The translations under genes were made by a program, and so were the position numbers. The notes beneath the pieces are model-generated. The model did no database searches, was not told where the DNA came from, and worked only from the letters and a program-made list of their open reading frames with translations. 64,000 nucleotides of DNA. It comes from Protonemura montana. Its lineage: Eukaryota > Arthropoda > Insecta > Plecoptera > Nemouridae. Below are positions 1 to 11,900 of this stretch, in pieces (the stretch's first letter is position 1; the number at the start of each line of letters is the position of its first letter). The DNA lies in assembly GCA_947568835.1 (NCBI GenBank), contig OX387606.1:5270001-5334000 (forward strand), read 5' to 3'.

Positions 1-225
1 TAAAAGTAATCCAAAATATGTTAATTTTAACTTTGGTTGATAAACATTTATTGTTTTTCATTAAATATTTTGTTTTCCTGAAATTATTAAATGTTTCAAC
101 CAAAGAAAAACATTATTTTGTTGCTTTTAAATCGGATAGTTAACAGTGGCATCATGGTGTCATGTTTTCTAGGTTGGTACAAGCACCCCAGAAAGTGGCA
201 AACTCAAATTAATCCTAGTGTAGGT
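1..225 (+). repeat. Dispersed repeat, inverted copy at 49131-49352
   Basis: About 220 bp match the reverse complement of 49131-49352 with scattered substitutions and small indels. In both copies one frame stays open from an ATG (93 here; 49265 on the minus strand there) and reads MFQPKKNIILLLLNRIV, with KHPRKW and TQINPSV further on. Most differences between copies change an amino acid, so this looks like neutral drift of a transposable-element fragment and not a selected protein. The family is not recognised. The window edge cuts the repeat. Confidence 0.7.
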
Positions 226-380
226 ATAATCGTCTGGAAAACTGTGAAGTGTAAACCATGCGCAAGGTAAACATTACGATATTAAACGCTGTTTTCATGT
301 CCCCCTATTTTCAACGCCGCAGCTTTGCGAGCTTTTCGGATCCAATTCTTAAGGTGGTCGTGTCAATTTTTAACTGATAT

Positions 381-836
381 GGCCGAATGGTTTGACATGT
401 TGGAAACACCGGTTCTCGTTAGATCACCAAAGTTAAGCAACACTGCGCTGGGTCAGGTATTGGATGGGTGACCATCATACACATGACCAGTTCTGTTCGG
501 GAGAGAGGTTGGAGGGATGAAAGTTAGTACAGCAACTTTATTCGCCTTGCTTATCAACCTCTCGACAGCATGGATTTGTGGAGGAATCCTGCTGTTCGAA
601 TTGTACCGTCCTTCGGAAGGGACGTTAAGCCGGTGGTCCCCCTGGTGCTCCTCGACAGGAGTAGGCTACGTGCCGCACCGGGTTTACCCTCCTCCCTTCT
701 AGGCTAGGCTAGGTTCATCATCATCCTCATCATCATCCCCTCATTCACCGACGCCTTTAGACCAGTGCCGCATGGCCAGATGTCAAAACAGTGCGTCGTT
801 AAACACCATAAATAATAATAATAATAAAAATAATAG
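381..836 (+). mobile_element. Full-length 5S rRNA-headed SINE (copy A)
   Basis: The head (about 400-480) resembles 5S rRNA: GTTAAGCAACACTGCGCTGG corresponds to the box A region and GGATGGGTGACC to the intermediate element/box C, the internal RNA polymerase III promoter of 5S genes. A body of about 330 bp follows, with GGAGGGATGAAAGTTAGTAC, a (TCATCA)n stretch and GTGCGTCGTTAAACACC, then an (AAT)n tail. CTGATAT at 374-380 and 837-843 is a likely short target-site duplication. This is SINE3-like organisation (known class); the family itself is not identified. At least six other full or partial copies lie in the window. Confidence 0.88.
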
Positions 837-1017
837 CTGATATAGGCGTTCAGCCACGTGTCGCTACCAACAGGAGCCACCCGATGACGTCACGGAGTGA
901 ACCATGTGTATTGTAGTGTGCAGTGTCCGTCGGTGACTCGCCCAACATTTGTAGATTTTTGTCTTGGGTATGCTACATAGATTGGTGTTCTTGAGACCAT
1001 GCTTGATCTTGTTTCAG

Positions 1018-1172
1018 TGCTATGAGGCGTTGAAGGACGCCATGACTGCCATCAGAGGACTTCCCTCGCCAAGCGGACTGCCTTTCGAACCCGTGCATAG
1101 CTACGTGCTCAACCCTAAGTCCATCACAATGGGCCAGCTTTACGGAGAGTTCGACGCACTCACACACGAGTG
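1018..1172 (+). CDS. DNAH1: DNAH1 exon (AAA2, after P-loop)
   Basis: The acceptor TTGTTTCAG precedes TGC TAT GAG and the donor GTATGT follows, giving 155 nt in phase 0 to 2. The frame reads [20 protein letters not shown] and later [20 protein letters not shown], ending on a TGG Trp split by the next intron. [15 protein letters not shown] is the conserved stretch after the AAA2 Walker A loop in axonemal dynein heavy chains. It belongs to the AAA+ motor ring that walks on axonemal microtubules. The P-loop itself must be on an exon left of the window. An antisense open frame over the same interval is a shadow. Confidence 0.95.
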
Positions 1173-1595
1173 GTATGTAAATAATCGGGACATTACTTTT
1201 CACACACTTTCCTGCAATAACAATTTTAGTTGCATTGTGGATGAGCGAAACTACTTTTTGGTATATAGTCATTGAAAAGTAAATTAAGTAGGTTACATAA
1301 ATTAAATTATCGTTTGACTGTCGACGATAAACGACTACAACTGTTTATTAATAACATTCCACTTGATATTGCACCTTTTTAAGTGTATGTATTTTGAAAA
1401 ATCAAAAACTATATCCATAAACCGGATTGACACAGCTTCATAAATCGAGACAGAAGAAAGTTTCAGAATTTATGTCAATGAACGCTGATGTCATTTGGCT
1501 CGCATACATAGGTGTCGATTGAAAGTGTTTTGCCCGTGTCAAGAGCGGGATTGCTATCAGCTCCTTTCCGAATTCCGATTTGCCACCGGGGGAAC

Positions 1596-1859
1596 GCAAT
1601 AGCAAGCTTTCGAGACTTTTCATGCTCAAATGATCTCCATCATTTTTTACCTCAACGATTGATATACACGTAACGATATTAAAAAGCGAATAACCAACGA
1701 GAAATATCGAAATTAATTTTCATACGACAGTGACTCCACTTAACGGCGTGTTCCGGTACTCTGCATTTTTGTCGGTAAAGTAGTCATTTGACGGCCATCT
1801 TTCACGCAGCAAGTTTAACATTAACGTTCTGCCTCTACCTAGAACCTGCACACTCAACG
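1596..1859 (+). mobile_element. Truncated copy of foldback MITE (family of 15008-15413)
   Basis: This stretch matches the loop and right arm of the foldback element at 15008-15413. Shared blocks include ACGATATTAAAAAGCGA, TTCCGGTACTCTGCATTTTT and the end CTCAACG. The left arm is missing or too diverged to see, so this is a broken, non-autonomous copy. It encodes nothing. Confidence 0.75.
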
Positions 1860-2275
1860 CTAGTATTATGTCAAAGAAGGTTATAATTTTTGCAAAATAT
1901 GTTTTTCATTAATTCAACTGAAACTAATACCAGGCGTCTAAAGTTTTAACTTCATCTCGACTTGCACACAATGGCGTCGTGATAGCAATTTCTAGCAGTT
2001 CATGTTTTTACCAGTTTTTACCAGTTTTAGCATATTCAATTTGAAAATGAATAATGTATTATGAATGTGAGTGAATGGTAAATATCTTCTAGCATAGAAC
2101 ACCATCATTACCTACTGTAAAGTGTTTGATTTTTTGTCGGGAACTTTCTCGATCGCATCCAAAAATTCTTTGGTACCTCTTGGTGTAAGAAAGAAATTTG
2201 TATTCGTGTTTAGTTATTCTGTTAATAATATTATTATTATTATGATACAAGTCAATTAAAATTCTAGTATTTGTC

Positions 2276-2430
2276 ATGTTGATGGTTTTTAGACTCATGT
2301 CTACTTGATTTATCCTTAGCACTAGTTTTAAGGAACACTATTTGAAATGGGTTTTGAATGCTAAGTAAAGGACAACTAAATTTTGTTGTCCTTTACTTAG
2401 CATTCAAAACCCATTTCAAACATTTTTTCT
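2276..2430. mobile_element. Foldback/MITE-like element with perfect 36-bp palindrome
   Basis: The arms at 2341-2376 and 2385-2420 are perfect reverse complements around the 8-bp spacer TAAATTTT; the left arm begins TTTGAAATGGGTTTTGAATG. The flank TTTTTAGACTCATGTCTACT...CCTTAGCACTAGTTTT recurs at 37733-37790, and related arms occur at 46135-46460 and 63258-63495. It is a small non-autonomous repeat family of unknown superfamily. A perfect palindrome this long points to a recent insertion or to gene conversion between the arms. Confidence 0.8.
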
Positions 2431-5400
2431 TAATTTTTCATTTTCTTTGTCCTATTTACTTTTAAAAAGTTTTCAAGCAGCTATTCTGAAACATTCATTG
2501 AAGCTATTTCTGTAATACATGCGAATGCACTTTTTTTGTTGATTAGTTAGGTATCGTTTATTAGAATTCATCCGGGTGATATTTGGTTTTATTTTTAGGT
2601 TCCATGCTGATTTTCAATTTTTATTAGATTTTTTAAAATTATATTGACAGAATGAGTTCTTTTAATTTTTGATAGTGCGAACCAGTGCCGTAACTAGGTA
2701 TTTCTGGACCCAGGGGCAAGATTTTTCGTTGCCCCCCCACCCCACCAGAAAACGTATACTAGATGTTTCAAGCCACGAACTAAATTTTCCCGGGGATAGC
2801 TTCCCTTAATATAAACAGCTAATTGTCTTTTTTTTCTGTCAGCAAATAGCCAACATGATTGACAATACGCGACATCAAGTCAAGGTGAGTAGCGAAGTCC
2901 CGTTTTGTATTTAGCCCAGCCGGTAGTTACGCCACTATTGCTAACCCATACCACCCTTTATTTTATCGTGACAGACTTTATCCCTTGAATTACCAGATTG
3001 CCAAAAAAAGTGAAAGGTTCATAGTATGCTGATTGTAGACGAGGTCAATGAACGCGATATTCTTATCATGCGAGGTGTTGGTTCAACACACCGGATTCCA
3101 AGATAGATTAATAAGGGGTTTAAAATACCAACATTTGTAACCTACACGATTTGGAGTTGCGTTGAGTTTGTTATTTCAAGGTCGATTTACCTTCGAGTCT
3201 GCGTTGATATGTTTACCTTTTTGAACTTTAGGATGCTTTATTATTTTAGTTGCTTCTGTGGGTGTGCTGGAAGTTGGTTTTGATGATCGATTTACAGAGA
3301 ATATGTGAAAACTTCTATACATTTTGAGATGATTCGGCCATAAGGGAGTTTTTAAGCAGGAATATCACATTATTTTTTAATATATCTATACAGAAGAATG
3401 TTTAGTAAAAACGTCGGGCAGATAGTTTTATCTATTTTTTAATATCTATCGCTTAAAGCCAAGTAAGTAGGAGTTGGTTTGTTGTGGAGGTGCCGTGTTT
3501 TCCGCACTGTGGGTTGCGTTCAGGGGAATGAGAAATGGCTCATTATTCCAGTAGGTAAATAAAAAAACCATGGTACCTACGCATGAACCACATTAGGCGT
3601 AAAATTATAGATTTTTTTCTTACTAAAAAAAAATGTTTGAATTAAATTTTAATTAAATCAATATTTATTGCAACATATTTCAACAAAATAACCTTTTATT
3701 ATGAGAAGGTTGCATCATATTTGATTAAAAAAAAACGTTTCTCGTTACGAGCAGGTACCGGACCCTAAATATAATGGTATTTAGGGTCATATTTAATGTT
3801 ATTTAATGTCAGGGTCATATTCAAATTTCAATTTCAAATAAGTTTCAATATTTTTACTTCACAGATACTTAACAGAGAATTTTTCAGAAATCGTCTACTT
3901 TGTAAAGTTGAAAAGTTAATTTTTATCGTTTTTCTTGGTTTTATGCAATTTTTTATAAACTTGATTATCAAATCAACGTAATTTTTTATTTTTAAGCCCC
4001 GCTTGGCATCGTTTATACATTTTTATCCCTGTCATGGTCACAGCTTTATTCAATTCCACGAATTTTGATGAAAGCATGCTTCAAAATGAGGTTGTAATTA
4101 CAGTTTGTAATATCAGCGTTTTCACCGACGCAGGCAGTCTAAATATACTATTTGTGTGGATTTTTAATTTTAATTTTTTACCATGCATTTTCTAGGAATA
4201 AGACCACAATTAAAGCCGCATAATTTCCTAATAGCATCGGACTTTGATACCCGGAACGGGGCACGGTAACCTAGTAGGGGTTCGAGAAAATTAAACCGTG
4301 AAAATATTATCTCTATTATTTTCTCTGTGTGGGTGGGAACACAACAATAAACGCACGCGCTTGGGATTACAAAAATGTCCACGCCAAAGGATTCGCAAGT
4401 TGGTTTGAAAATTGAATAAACTTTAAGTTTGTTAAAGTGCTCACGTACTCAGTTTTAGGTTAGGTAACACGTCGCCAAAAATATAAACACATCGATTACA
4501 AAAGCAACGGAATTGGGCTCTGAAATACCAAAATTCTGACAGAGCGTAAATTTCACCTGTCAGTAACCTGTAGTCAATATCTAACATTCAAAAACCGTTC
4601 CACGCGTTACTTTCAAACCGTAGCCCTGAACCCCTACGGCGACTTAACGTTAGGTAATTGAATACACATAAAAAAAAGTTACACAACATTTAATCAATCG
4701 CGAAGTACTTCTGATTGCGGTTAGATCAAATTGGAAGCCATATACATCGATTGCATACTAGCCTAGCCTAGCATAGAATCGCAAATTGCTTGCAAGCTAA
4801 TTTACAAACTAGAACAAGCTTTGCAACTAGCACTGAAGTTTGGCAGAGTTTTAACTATGGCTTTACTTTCCTCTCTGCTAACTTTATCTTTTATTCATGA
4901 AAAGTGAAAGTATTTTTTTTTTATTTCTGATAATTATTACCATCATTGATTTCGATTTAAAAGCCCTTGTTCGGGAAAACTGAGGTAAGAATTTTCCTGA
5001 GTGCTTCCAGAATTCGCCGTCCTGAGCCCGTCCTGGGAACTAAGACGTTATTGAACACGGTATCGTTTCATCGATACGCACTCAGAGGCTCTGTATGTAT
5101 GCTGATAGAATTAAAAGACGTAACCCTAAATCCTCGACGGCGTATATTAATGTTATTTTATTTCACTTGTTGAAAATTGTACTTACCTTGATCGGAGTGT
5201 TCCCTGCACTGAGCGCTGTGGTCTGTGGGCAGGTAATAATATACAATTTCATTAGTAAGCACAGTCCTGTGTTATACCTACTCTCATGCTCCAACTCAAC
5301 ACAACACAACTCCACGAGAGCTACGTTCTGAGAGTCGTTTTGAGCGTTGTTTTTTTATTCAAGTAATTTTTAAATTGCAACTGAATAGGGACATCTCCTT

Positions 5401-5582
5401 AAGATTATTATTGAATTATTATCATTGTATTCAAATACGCATTTAAAATAAAATCTTACCTTTTTTTTTTTTTTTTTTTAATCCGATCATAACTTTTCTA
5501 TTTACGTTTGTTTTTAAGAATGGCTAAAATATGAATTCTCGTGGCGGGATGAAAACGGGCTGTGATTAACTACAGGTAGTTC

Positions 5583-5653
5583 TGACGTCATTTTGTTGTA
5601 TCCTTTGCGTTCGCTTCTGTTTCTTGACGTTTTTTGACGTCATACTGACGTCA
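5583..5653 (+). promoter_or_regulatory. Cluster of three CRE/ATF-like TGACGTCA octamers
   Basis: Perfect palindromic TGACGTCA lies at 5583-5590, 5635-5642 and 5646-5653. TTGACGTTTT and TACGTCAT half-sites lie within the same 110 bp, and a GATGACGTCACGG site lies near 884. TGACGTCA is the established binding site of CREB/ATF bZIP factors. Whether this intronic cluster is an enhancer or a coincidence inside an old repeat cannot be told from sequence alone. Confidence 0.4.
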
Positions 5654-7306
5654 GATTTCACTATACGTCATAAAAAATGGCGACCCACGTTTTCGTACGA
5701 TATTGAAACGCAAACATTTTAAACAGGTATATTTTATTCAAAATTGGATTAAGAAGAAAATAAAAAAATACGTGTTCATTACATTCTCACAAAAAAAAAA
5801 AAAAAAAAAAAAACAGTTTCAAATTTAAAGAGATTTCCATATTGATGAAATAGTACTTCTCCAAAATATTTGATTTTCTGTTCTAATTAACTTATTGGAA
5901 TCTGTTTGAATTTCATTTCGATAGCATTTCACATAGAGGTTCACAAACATACAAAAAAATACAACTTATTGTAACCAGGAAATAAAGAAACGTTTTCTTG
6001 CTCGCTCACTAGATTCCAATTCGGTCGTAGGAATAACGTTCTGGATGGAAATGGAAAATCGTCTGTGTTTCTAAATTTGAGTCAAGAGCACTTATTTACA
6101 TGTTTGCGTTCACAGAGAATCACAATTGTTATAATTAAATGGCGAGCTAAAATAACCGCATTTGTGAGCAATGTTGAGCTCTACTGGTGGAGTACCTCGA
6201 TAACGCAAGTAATAAATATGCCAGAAGTAACGAGTACAAAACCAGAGACAAAACCATCATTACAAAATTAGGCGATCAAATAAAGGTATTTTGAAAAGAA
6301 ACATGTTTCTTAATATTTGGTTAGATTAGATTATTTGATTTCTTTGTTTTGAATCATCATATTCACCGGCAAATTTGCCGACTATGGTCAGAAATTTCAT
6401 CTGCCAAGATATGATACAGACGACGGCCGGTTCTCCTAGGGCCGCTCGATTCGACTGTGGAACAAATTACCAAAGACAGCGATGGAGAAATTCCCCGAAA
6501 ATTGCTCGGCAATTGCTAAATTGTTGTCTCACACTATTTAATTTAGCTTCATTCATATGATATCATCAATCATCAATCTAACTATCAATATCATATCTAA
6601 TAAAATATCACATGATACATCACCGATATGGTATGTGTAACGACCACCGGAGCAATCCTAAGTCGTTAATAAACAAAATAAATAAATACAATAAATATTG
6701 CGCTCGCTTTGTGTGGTCATTAATGTAATTTGACTGTTAGTGGAGGCTTAATTCCCGTGAAACCTGAAATTAAAATTTGTGGTTTTTAAAGGAATGCCTG
6801 TTACAGGCAAACAATACACCCACTCAAAAATCAATTGGTAAATCAGCTTTTTATTTTTGGAAGTGATCGTAATCTATTTATCGATTGAATTGGATCTTAA
6901 GACATTTATTTTTGAAAGCATGGCGAGGCTGCATTGTGTGGTCCATAGTAAAATTAGTCACTAAAGAAACTTTGATATTAAGTAGAACCTGGCAGCTCGT
7001 AATTTGTTAGTGAAAGGTTAGTTCAAAATTGCAATAACAGTTAAACAACCGTTAGAACAACAGTTAACATTTGTAATGCAAGGAAAGGTGTACTTTTCAG
7101 AAAATTTAAATTTAAAAAAATTGCAGTAAAAACCAGTCATATCGGGTTTTTGATGTGGCCGTTTGACCCGTTCGCCTTTACTTTTCGCGTAAAAAAAAAA
7201 AAAACTTTCTGACTAATCTAACATAACAGCAGCTGATAATCAATTATCACCTTATTAGTGCCTTTGCATTCACTTTTCAACGTAACATCTTTGGGGTGGT
7301 GCACAG

Positions 7307-7625
7307 GACGGACGGAATTCTGGCGTCGCTGGTACGCAGTGGGTCGCTCACCTCTGACCTTGACAAGCGATGGTACGTGTTCGACGGGCCGGTCGATGCC
7401 GTCTGGATCGAGAATATGAACACCGTGCTCGACGACAACAAGAAGCTTTGTCTCAGTTCGGGCGAGATTATCAAACTCACAGACGCCCAGACAATGATGT
7501 TCGAGGTGGCTGACCTTGCGGTCGCCTCCCCAGCCACCGTCTCGCGGTGTGGTATGGTCTATCTGGAACCCAGTGTGCTTGGTTTACCGCCCTTCATCAA
7601 CTGCTGGATCAAATTGATGCCGAAG
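7307..7625 (+). CDS. DNAH1: DNAH1 exon (AAA2 Walker B and sensor region)
   Basis: The acceptor GTGCACAG precedes GACGGACGG and the donor GTTGGT follows AAG; 319 nt, phase 2 to 0. The first G completes the split Trp, giving [13 protein letters not shown]. The exon carries the AAA2 Walker B block [20 protein letters not shown] followed by [17 protein letters not shown], then [17 protein letters not shown] (sensor region). [16 protein letters not shown] and [10 protein letters not shown] resemble DNAH1 more than the DNAH3/7/12 group, which has MSGEIIQM there (family knowledge). AAA2 binds nucleotide structurally in the dynein ring. A second GT four bases on (GTATGC) would break the phase of the next exon, so the first was chosen. 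Confidence 0.96.
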
Positions 7626-8724
7626 GTTGGTATGCAAGTTGTCACTAAAGGTGATTGGTGCCAAAATCTAGATGCAATTGGAGTGCCTTATCTTTATTCT
7701 TTGAATACCTAGCTTACCGAGATATTTATTTTTGCTATACTTTCATTCGGCGGCCGCTCTAAAACAAACAAGACTCAAATAAACTGCATCAAAAATTTCA
7801 AAGCAGATATGAGTATGTTTTTCCCCTGCCTAGTCGCATGGAAATTGTCGATTTATTTGATAAATTATCACTGAACAATTTGTTATATATTCTTATGCAA
7901 ATAATTTTAAACCTTAATTCGGAAAATTAGCATGTAGAATGTAGTTAATTTTTTGTAATCTAGTTATATTTCAGTATTATTATTATTTGTGGTGATAACG
8001 ACGCACTGTTTTGACAACTGGCCCTGCGGCACTGGTCTAATGGCGTCGGTGAATGAGTGGATGATGATGAGGATGATGATGAACCTAACCTAGCCTAGAA
8101 GGGAGGAGGGGAAACCCGGTGCCGGCACGTAGCCTACTCCTGTCGAAGAGCACCAAGGGGACCACCGGCTTCACGTCCCTTCCGAAGGACGGTACAACGC
8201 GAACAGCAGGATTCCTCCACAAATCCATGCTGTCGAGAGGTTGATAAGCAAGGCGAATGAAGTTGCTGTACTAACTTTCATCCCTCCAACCTCTCTCCCG
8301 AACAGAACTGGTCATGTGTATAATGGTCACCCATTCAATACCTGACTCAGCGCAGTGTTGCTTAACTTCGGTGATCTAACGAGAACCGGTGTTTCCAACA
8401 CGCCAAACCGTTCGGTTATATTTCAGTACTTGATATGTGCACAGATTCCTTTTTGATTCAATATCAATGCTTAGAAGAACCTGTTGTCCCTGGTAATCGT
8501 GAACCTGAATAGCACTGCATAGAACTTTGCGCTATTCTAAAGCTAATATTTATTTAGTGCCCGAATAGTTTTTATTCGCCGTCCAAATAATCGGCATGAT
8601 CGATGAAGAAACTCTGAAAAACATTTTTCTTGAAAAGCCTCGGACCAAAAAGCGTACAGCGATGCTTTCTGACCTCGAAGATAGCCAAGGCCGCCTAGCT
8701 CATTCACTTTACACTGCCCTGTAG
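7626..8724 (+). other. DNAH1 intron, 1.1 kb
   Basis: The intron is largely occupied by a complete 5S-headed SINE in antisense orientation (7977-8414) with a 14-bp target-site duplication. The remainder is AT-rich and shows nothing recognisable. It ends at CCCTGTAG. Confidence 0.8.
7977..8414 (-). mobile_element. Full-length 5S-headed SINE (copy B) with 14-bp TSD
   Basis: On the minus strand the element runs from ...CGAACGGTTTGGCGTGTTGG (8414 side) to a (TAA)n tail at 7977. It is flanked by the direct repeat GTTATATTTCAGTA at 7963-7976 and 8415-8428, a perfect 14-bp target-site duplication. That length fits target-primed reverse transcription driven by a LINE enzyme. The 5S-like promoter block (GGTCACCC...TTGCTTAAC on the plus strand) is intact. 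This copy gives the best definition of both ends of the family. Confidence 0.92.
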
Positions 8725-8938
8725 CTCGCCGAGTCGTACGGCGACGATCTTCAGGAACTGTTCGCCATCTACCTGTTGCCCGGTGTCGAGCTGCTGCGCT
8801 CGCACATGAAGGAGTTAGTGGGCACAGTGGACTCTGCGATAGTTATGAGCTGTCTGCACATGATGGACATTCGGCTGCGTCCACTGGCCAACCCCGACGG
8901 AAAACCACCGCCGCCTGCACAGTTCCTAAGACTAATGC
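8725..8938 (+). CDS. DNAH1: DNAH1 exon (AAA2-AAA3 connector)
   Basis: The acceptor CCCTGTAG and the donor GTGAGT bound 214 nt, phase 0 to 1. The frame reads LAESYGDDLQELFAIYLLPG, then VELLRSHMKELVGTVDSAIV and LRPLANPDGKPPPPAQFLRL. It is the variable helical segment after the AAA2 large domain; DNAH1 proteins have an LLP.L..........V..........LL.L..C pattern here. Sequence is less conserved than in neighbouring exons, but phase and position fit exactly. A 63-bp SINE tail fragment begins 15 bases past the donor. Confidence 0.9.
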
Positions 8939-11900
8939 GTGAGTACGTTGGTTTTAAACGACGCACTGTTTTGACTACGGGTCTTGTGGCATTGGGCTTG
9001 TGACGTCGGCGAACGGCAGTAGTGAAGACTCGTATAAAAATGTGGCAAAATTAGTTGCAATTGTGATGCAAGTTTTTGATCCCTGATCGCAAATGCCAAA
9101 AAGTGGGTTCCGTTGACGCTCAGACTCAATTTGATATTTATTTTATAGTTCGGCAATATTATAGCAAACATCCCGCTCTTTCCAATAGTGCCTAAAATCC
9201 ACAAATATCAGCTCCTGGTGTATACACAATTTTAAAACCAATTTTGCTTATTTAGAAATTAATTTCCACTTGGATTTGTTTTTGGAAATTCAAAATCAGT
9301 TCTAAATTTAAAAATTTTCCTTTTTTTGACGATGCTCAAATTGCAGCTCAATTGAAAAAAGACTATATATTTTACTTGCATGCAACTTCCCTTCTTCCTG
9401 TTAACTAGAAAAAAAAGCCAGCATAACGACTTTGCCATCTAGTTTTAACCCCGTAGAGCTTTTTAATTTTTAAAAATTTATACAGAAAACCTACCTCGTC
9501 AACAAATGGAATATTTCGGGTTTTTTCACGATGCGTAGGTATGCAGCATTACGAATTTTTATTAAGATATCCGTTCAAGTATCCGTTTAATTGCAAATCT
9601 TTGCAATTCTTTCCGTTCTTAATTAAGCCAAGCAGCGAAGTTTTGATGGCCTATTTTCTTATTATTGTTATATTTTTTGAGATTTTACGGAACTCATCAC
9701 AATAACACAATTGATGACGAAATGATTTGGTCTTCGTAAGCTTCCACGAAGAGTAGAGGCTTGTTGACGGTGCACATTTTGGTACACCGATCGACTATTT
9801 AAAAAAGCCGTGAATTGTGATAATAGAGCGTTGATTGGAAATTCTACCATGCTCAACCACTAGAGCGTAATTGTTGTTTTTCAATCAAAACAATGTCTAG
9901 CTCCGAAAGGTTCTAAATTAGGAACCAATTGGATCTGGGCGTTTGATCAACGGTATCACAAACAGGAATGATATTACAATGTACATATCTAATTCATACT
10001 GATTCAACGGTGGCACGTGCGAGCTTGGCGTAAACGCATTGTTCACGTGATTTATAATTAGTATGTACCTACTGCATTTGCTAATTGGAAAGCAGTACAA
10101 AGTACCTAGGGCCTGAAATTGCAGGTTCACAACGTATCGCATGAGAAGGCATGTTTCAATTTGCTTCACCGATATCGATTAACTAATTTACTAAACATTT
10201 GCTCTAGAGCCCATTGGTTCATTGGCCCAACAGCACAACTGAAAAACAAATATTCTCATATTTCGAATCTACAAGGGGGAACTGTGGTCTGCGTTCAGAT
10301 ATTATTTCAATTCGTTGTGTGAGCAGAGGAGCCTTTCAAAAATAAAACTTTAATTCCAATTCCAAATTGCAATTCCAAATCCGATTCCAAATATAAAAAA
10401 TTTAAGTTGTGATACCGGTTCCGATTTTCATTCCATTTTGTATAAAACCAGAATGTGCGTGTGTCTACTGTCGTTATGTCATCAGTGGTGATTTTTCTAG
10501 TCCGATTCTAAACCCTGAGTTGAGAGCGTCGTCTACAATGTTTGTTCGTTCTGTAGGATGATTTGGATTGTTATTTTAAATAAACCCACCCTTATCTGAT
10601 CACCACAGATTATACCAAAACAGAGTTTTTGTAATTATTGGTGACTTCTAGCATCCTTCGGGATTGCTCCCCATTCGTTTCAAACCAATATTCACAGGCA
10701 CATTTTTTTTATTGTTTTTTTATTTCTTGATGTTGTCACATTTTCTGACAAAAACAGAAACCCAAGATACCACCACCAGCCGAAATCTGAGACGCTTGCC
10801 GTACCAAGTCGTAACGTCAAGTGTGTTTATTCCAAAATTAGCTGTCGGAATTGACTTTGGGACATACAATTTATTGTACGGTTATATAAAGGCAAGTTGG
10901 CTATACTGAAATTATGGTTTGTTAAGTAAAATTAAGTTGGCTTTACTCATTTGCTTTCACATTATATCTTATTTTCTCTAGACGTTAACTGATTGCCAAT
11001 CATCCATCTTACTGTACATATGTATCAGTTGAAATCGGTACAAACATTTGGAACACAATCTTGAAGAACTTACAAAGTACCAGGATTTACCTAAAGCTAA
11101 CCAGGATTTCTGGCTATTGTTTTCAAGTGTCGTTTGTGATTATCGGAGTTGGAATGGAAGCAGTGAGAAGCCACGTGGCGAGTAGCGACTGCTTCACACT
11201 GTTTCACATACGTGCGCTGTAAAATAGAAGCGACCAACCGGAACTTTGTGGCACTCTTTGAACACCCGGTGGTGTTATCGATCAAGTTGGCTGACATAGG
11301 AACAAACAGGAAGCAAGTCAAGCTAAATCAAGAGCTTGACTTGTTGATTCTTCGTCGAAACGTTAGTAAATAACGTTGACCATTTTTTTTATTAAAGAAA
11401 TCCAACCAAAGCCGGCTGTCATTTTACTTCGGTGAGAAATTAAAACATGTTTCTGATCTAAAAGTAAGAGCAAATTTGAATTGTGGTACAGTGGTAATTA
11501 GCACAAAAAAGGAAACTTTTTTTGGGAGACTTGTGCAATGCCAAGCGTAATTTATCTTTTTGTGAGACAATCCTTTGCCAAATTTTAAGTCAGCTAAAGT
11601 AGCAAAGCCCCAAGCGAAATGTAAAGATGCAACACGTATTCCCACCCGTGGTGGTATCCATGCTAAGGCCATGACACGATTTACGTTTCACAGAGTAAGT
11701 ACCCATCAAATAAAATGCAGGGACTTGCACTTTTCAGGCCTCTCCCATGTATATTGATAATATTTCTCTTGAACAAGGAAGACAGCAACCAGAAATTTCT
11801 ATGCTTTACATCTTTTTTACAATTGCCAATAATCTACAATAAAAAAAAACGCCGTGATCCAACTTCTGACAAGGGACGACGTCAGAATTCGGTATCTTGA

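Larger units (their letters stand above)
1..1017 (+). other. Upstream intron of DNAH1 (3' part)
   Basis: This is intron sequence before the first readable dynein exon; no dynein-like coding frame is visible. It holds a dispersed repeat copy at 1-225 (inverted copy near 49.1-49.35 kb) and a full 5S-headed SINE at 381-836. The intron ends at the acceptor TTGTTTCAG at 1009-1017. The stretch between the SINE and the exon contains one TGACGTCA site near 884 and nothing else I recognise. Confidence 0.8.
1173..7306 (+). other. DNAH1 intron, 6.1 kb
   Basis: No coding sequence is supported here. Contents: a truncated foldback element (1596-1859), a palindromic element with a perfect inverted repeat (2276-2430), a dispersed 45-bp motif (3484-3530), poly-T (5461-5479) and poly-A (about 5790-5812), and three TGACGTCA octamers in 71 bp (5583-5653). 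The rest is AT-rich and unrecognised. Short frames at 4967-5331 and 6065-6560 have no conserved motif and no splice support. Confidence 0.75.

Noticed and set aside
400-480. 5S rRNA gene
   Set aside because: Only part of 5S is present and it is diverged; it is always followed by the same SINE body, so these are SINE heads, not rRNA genes.
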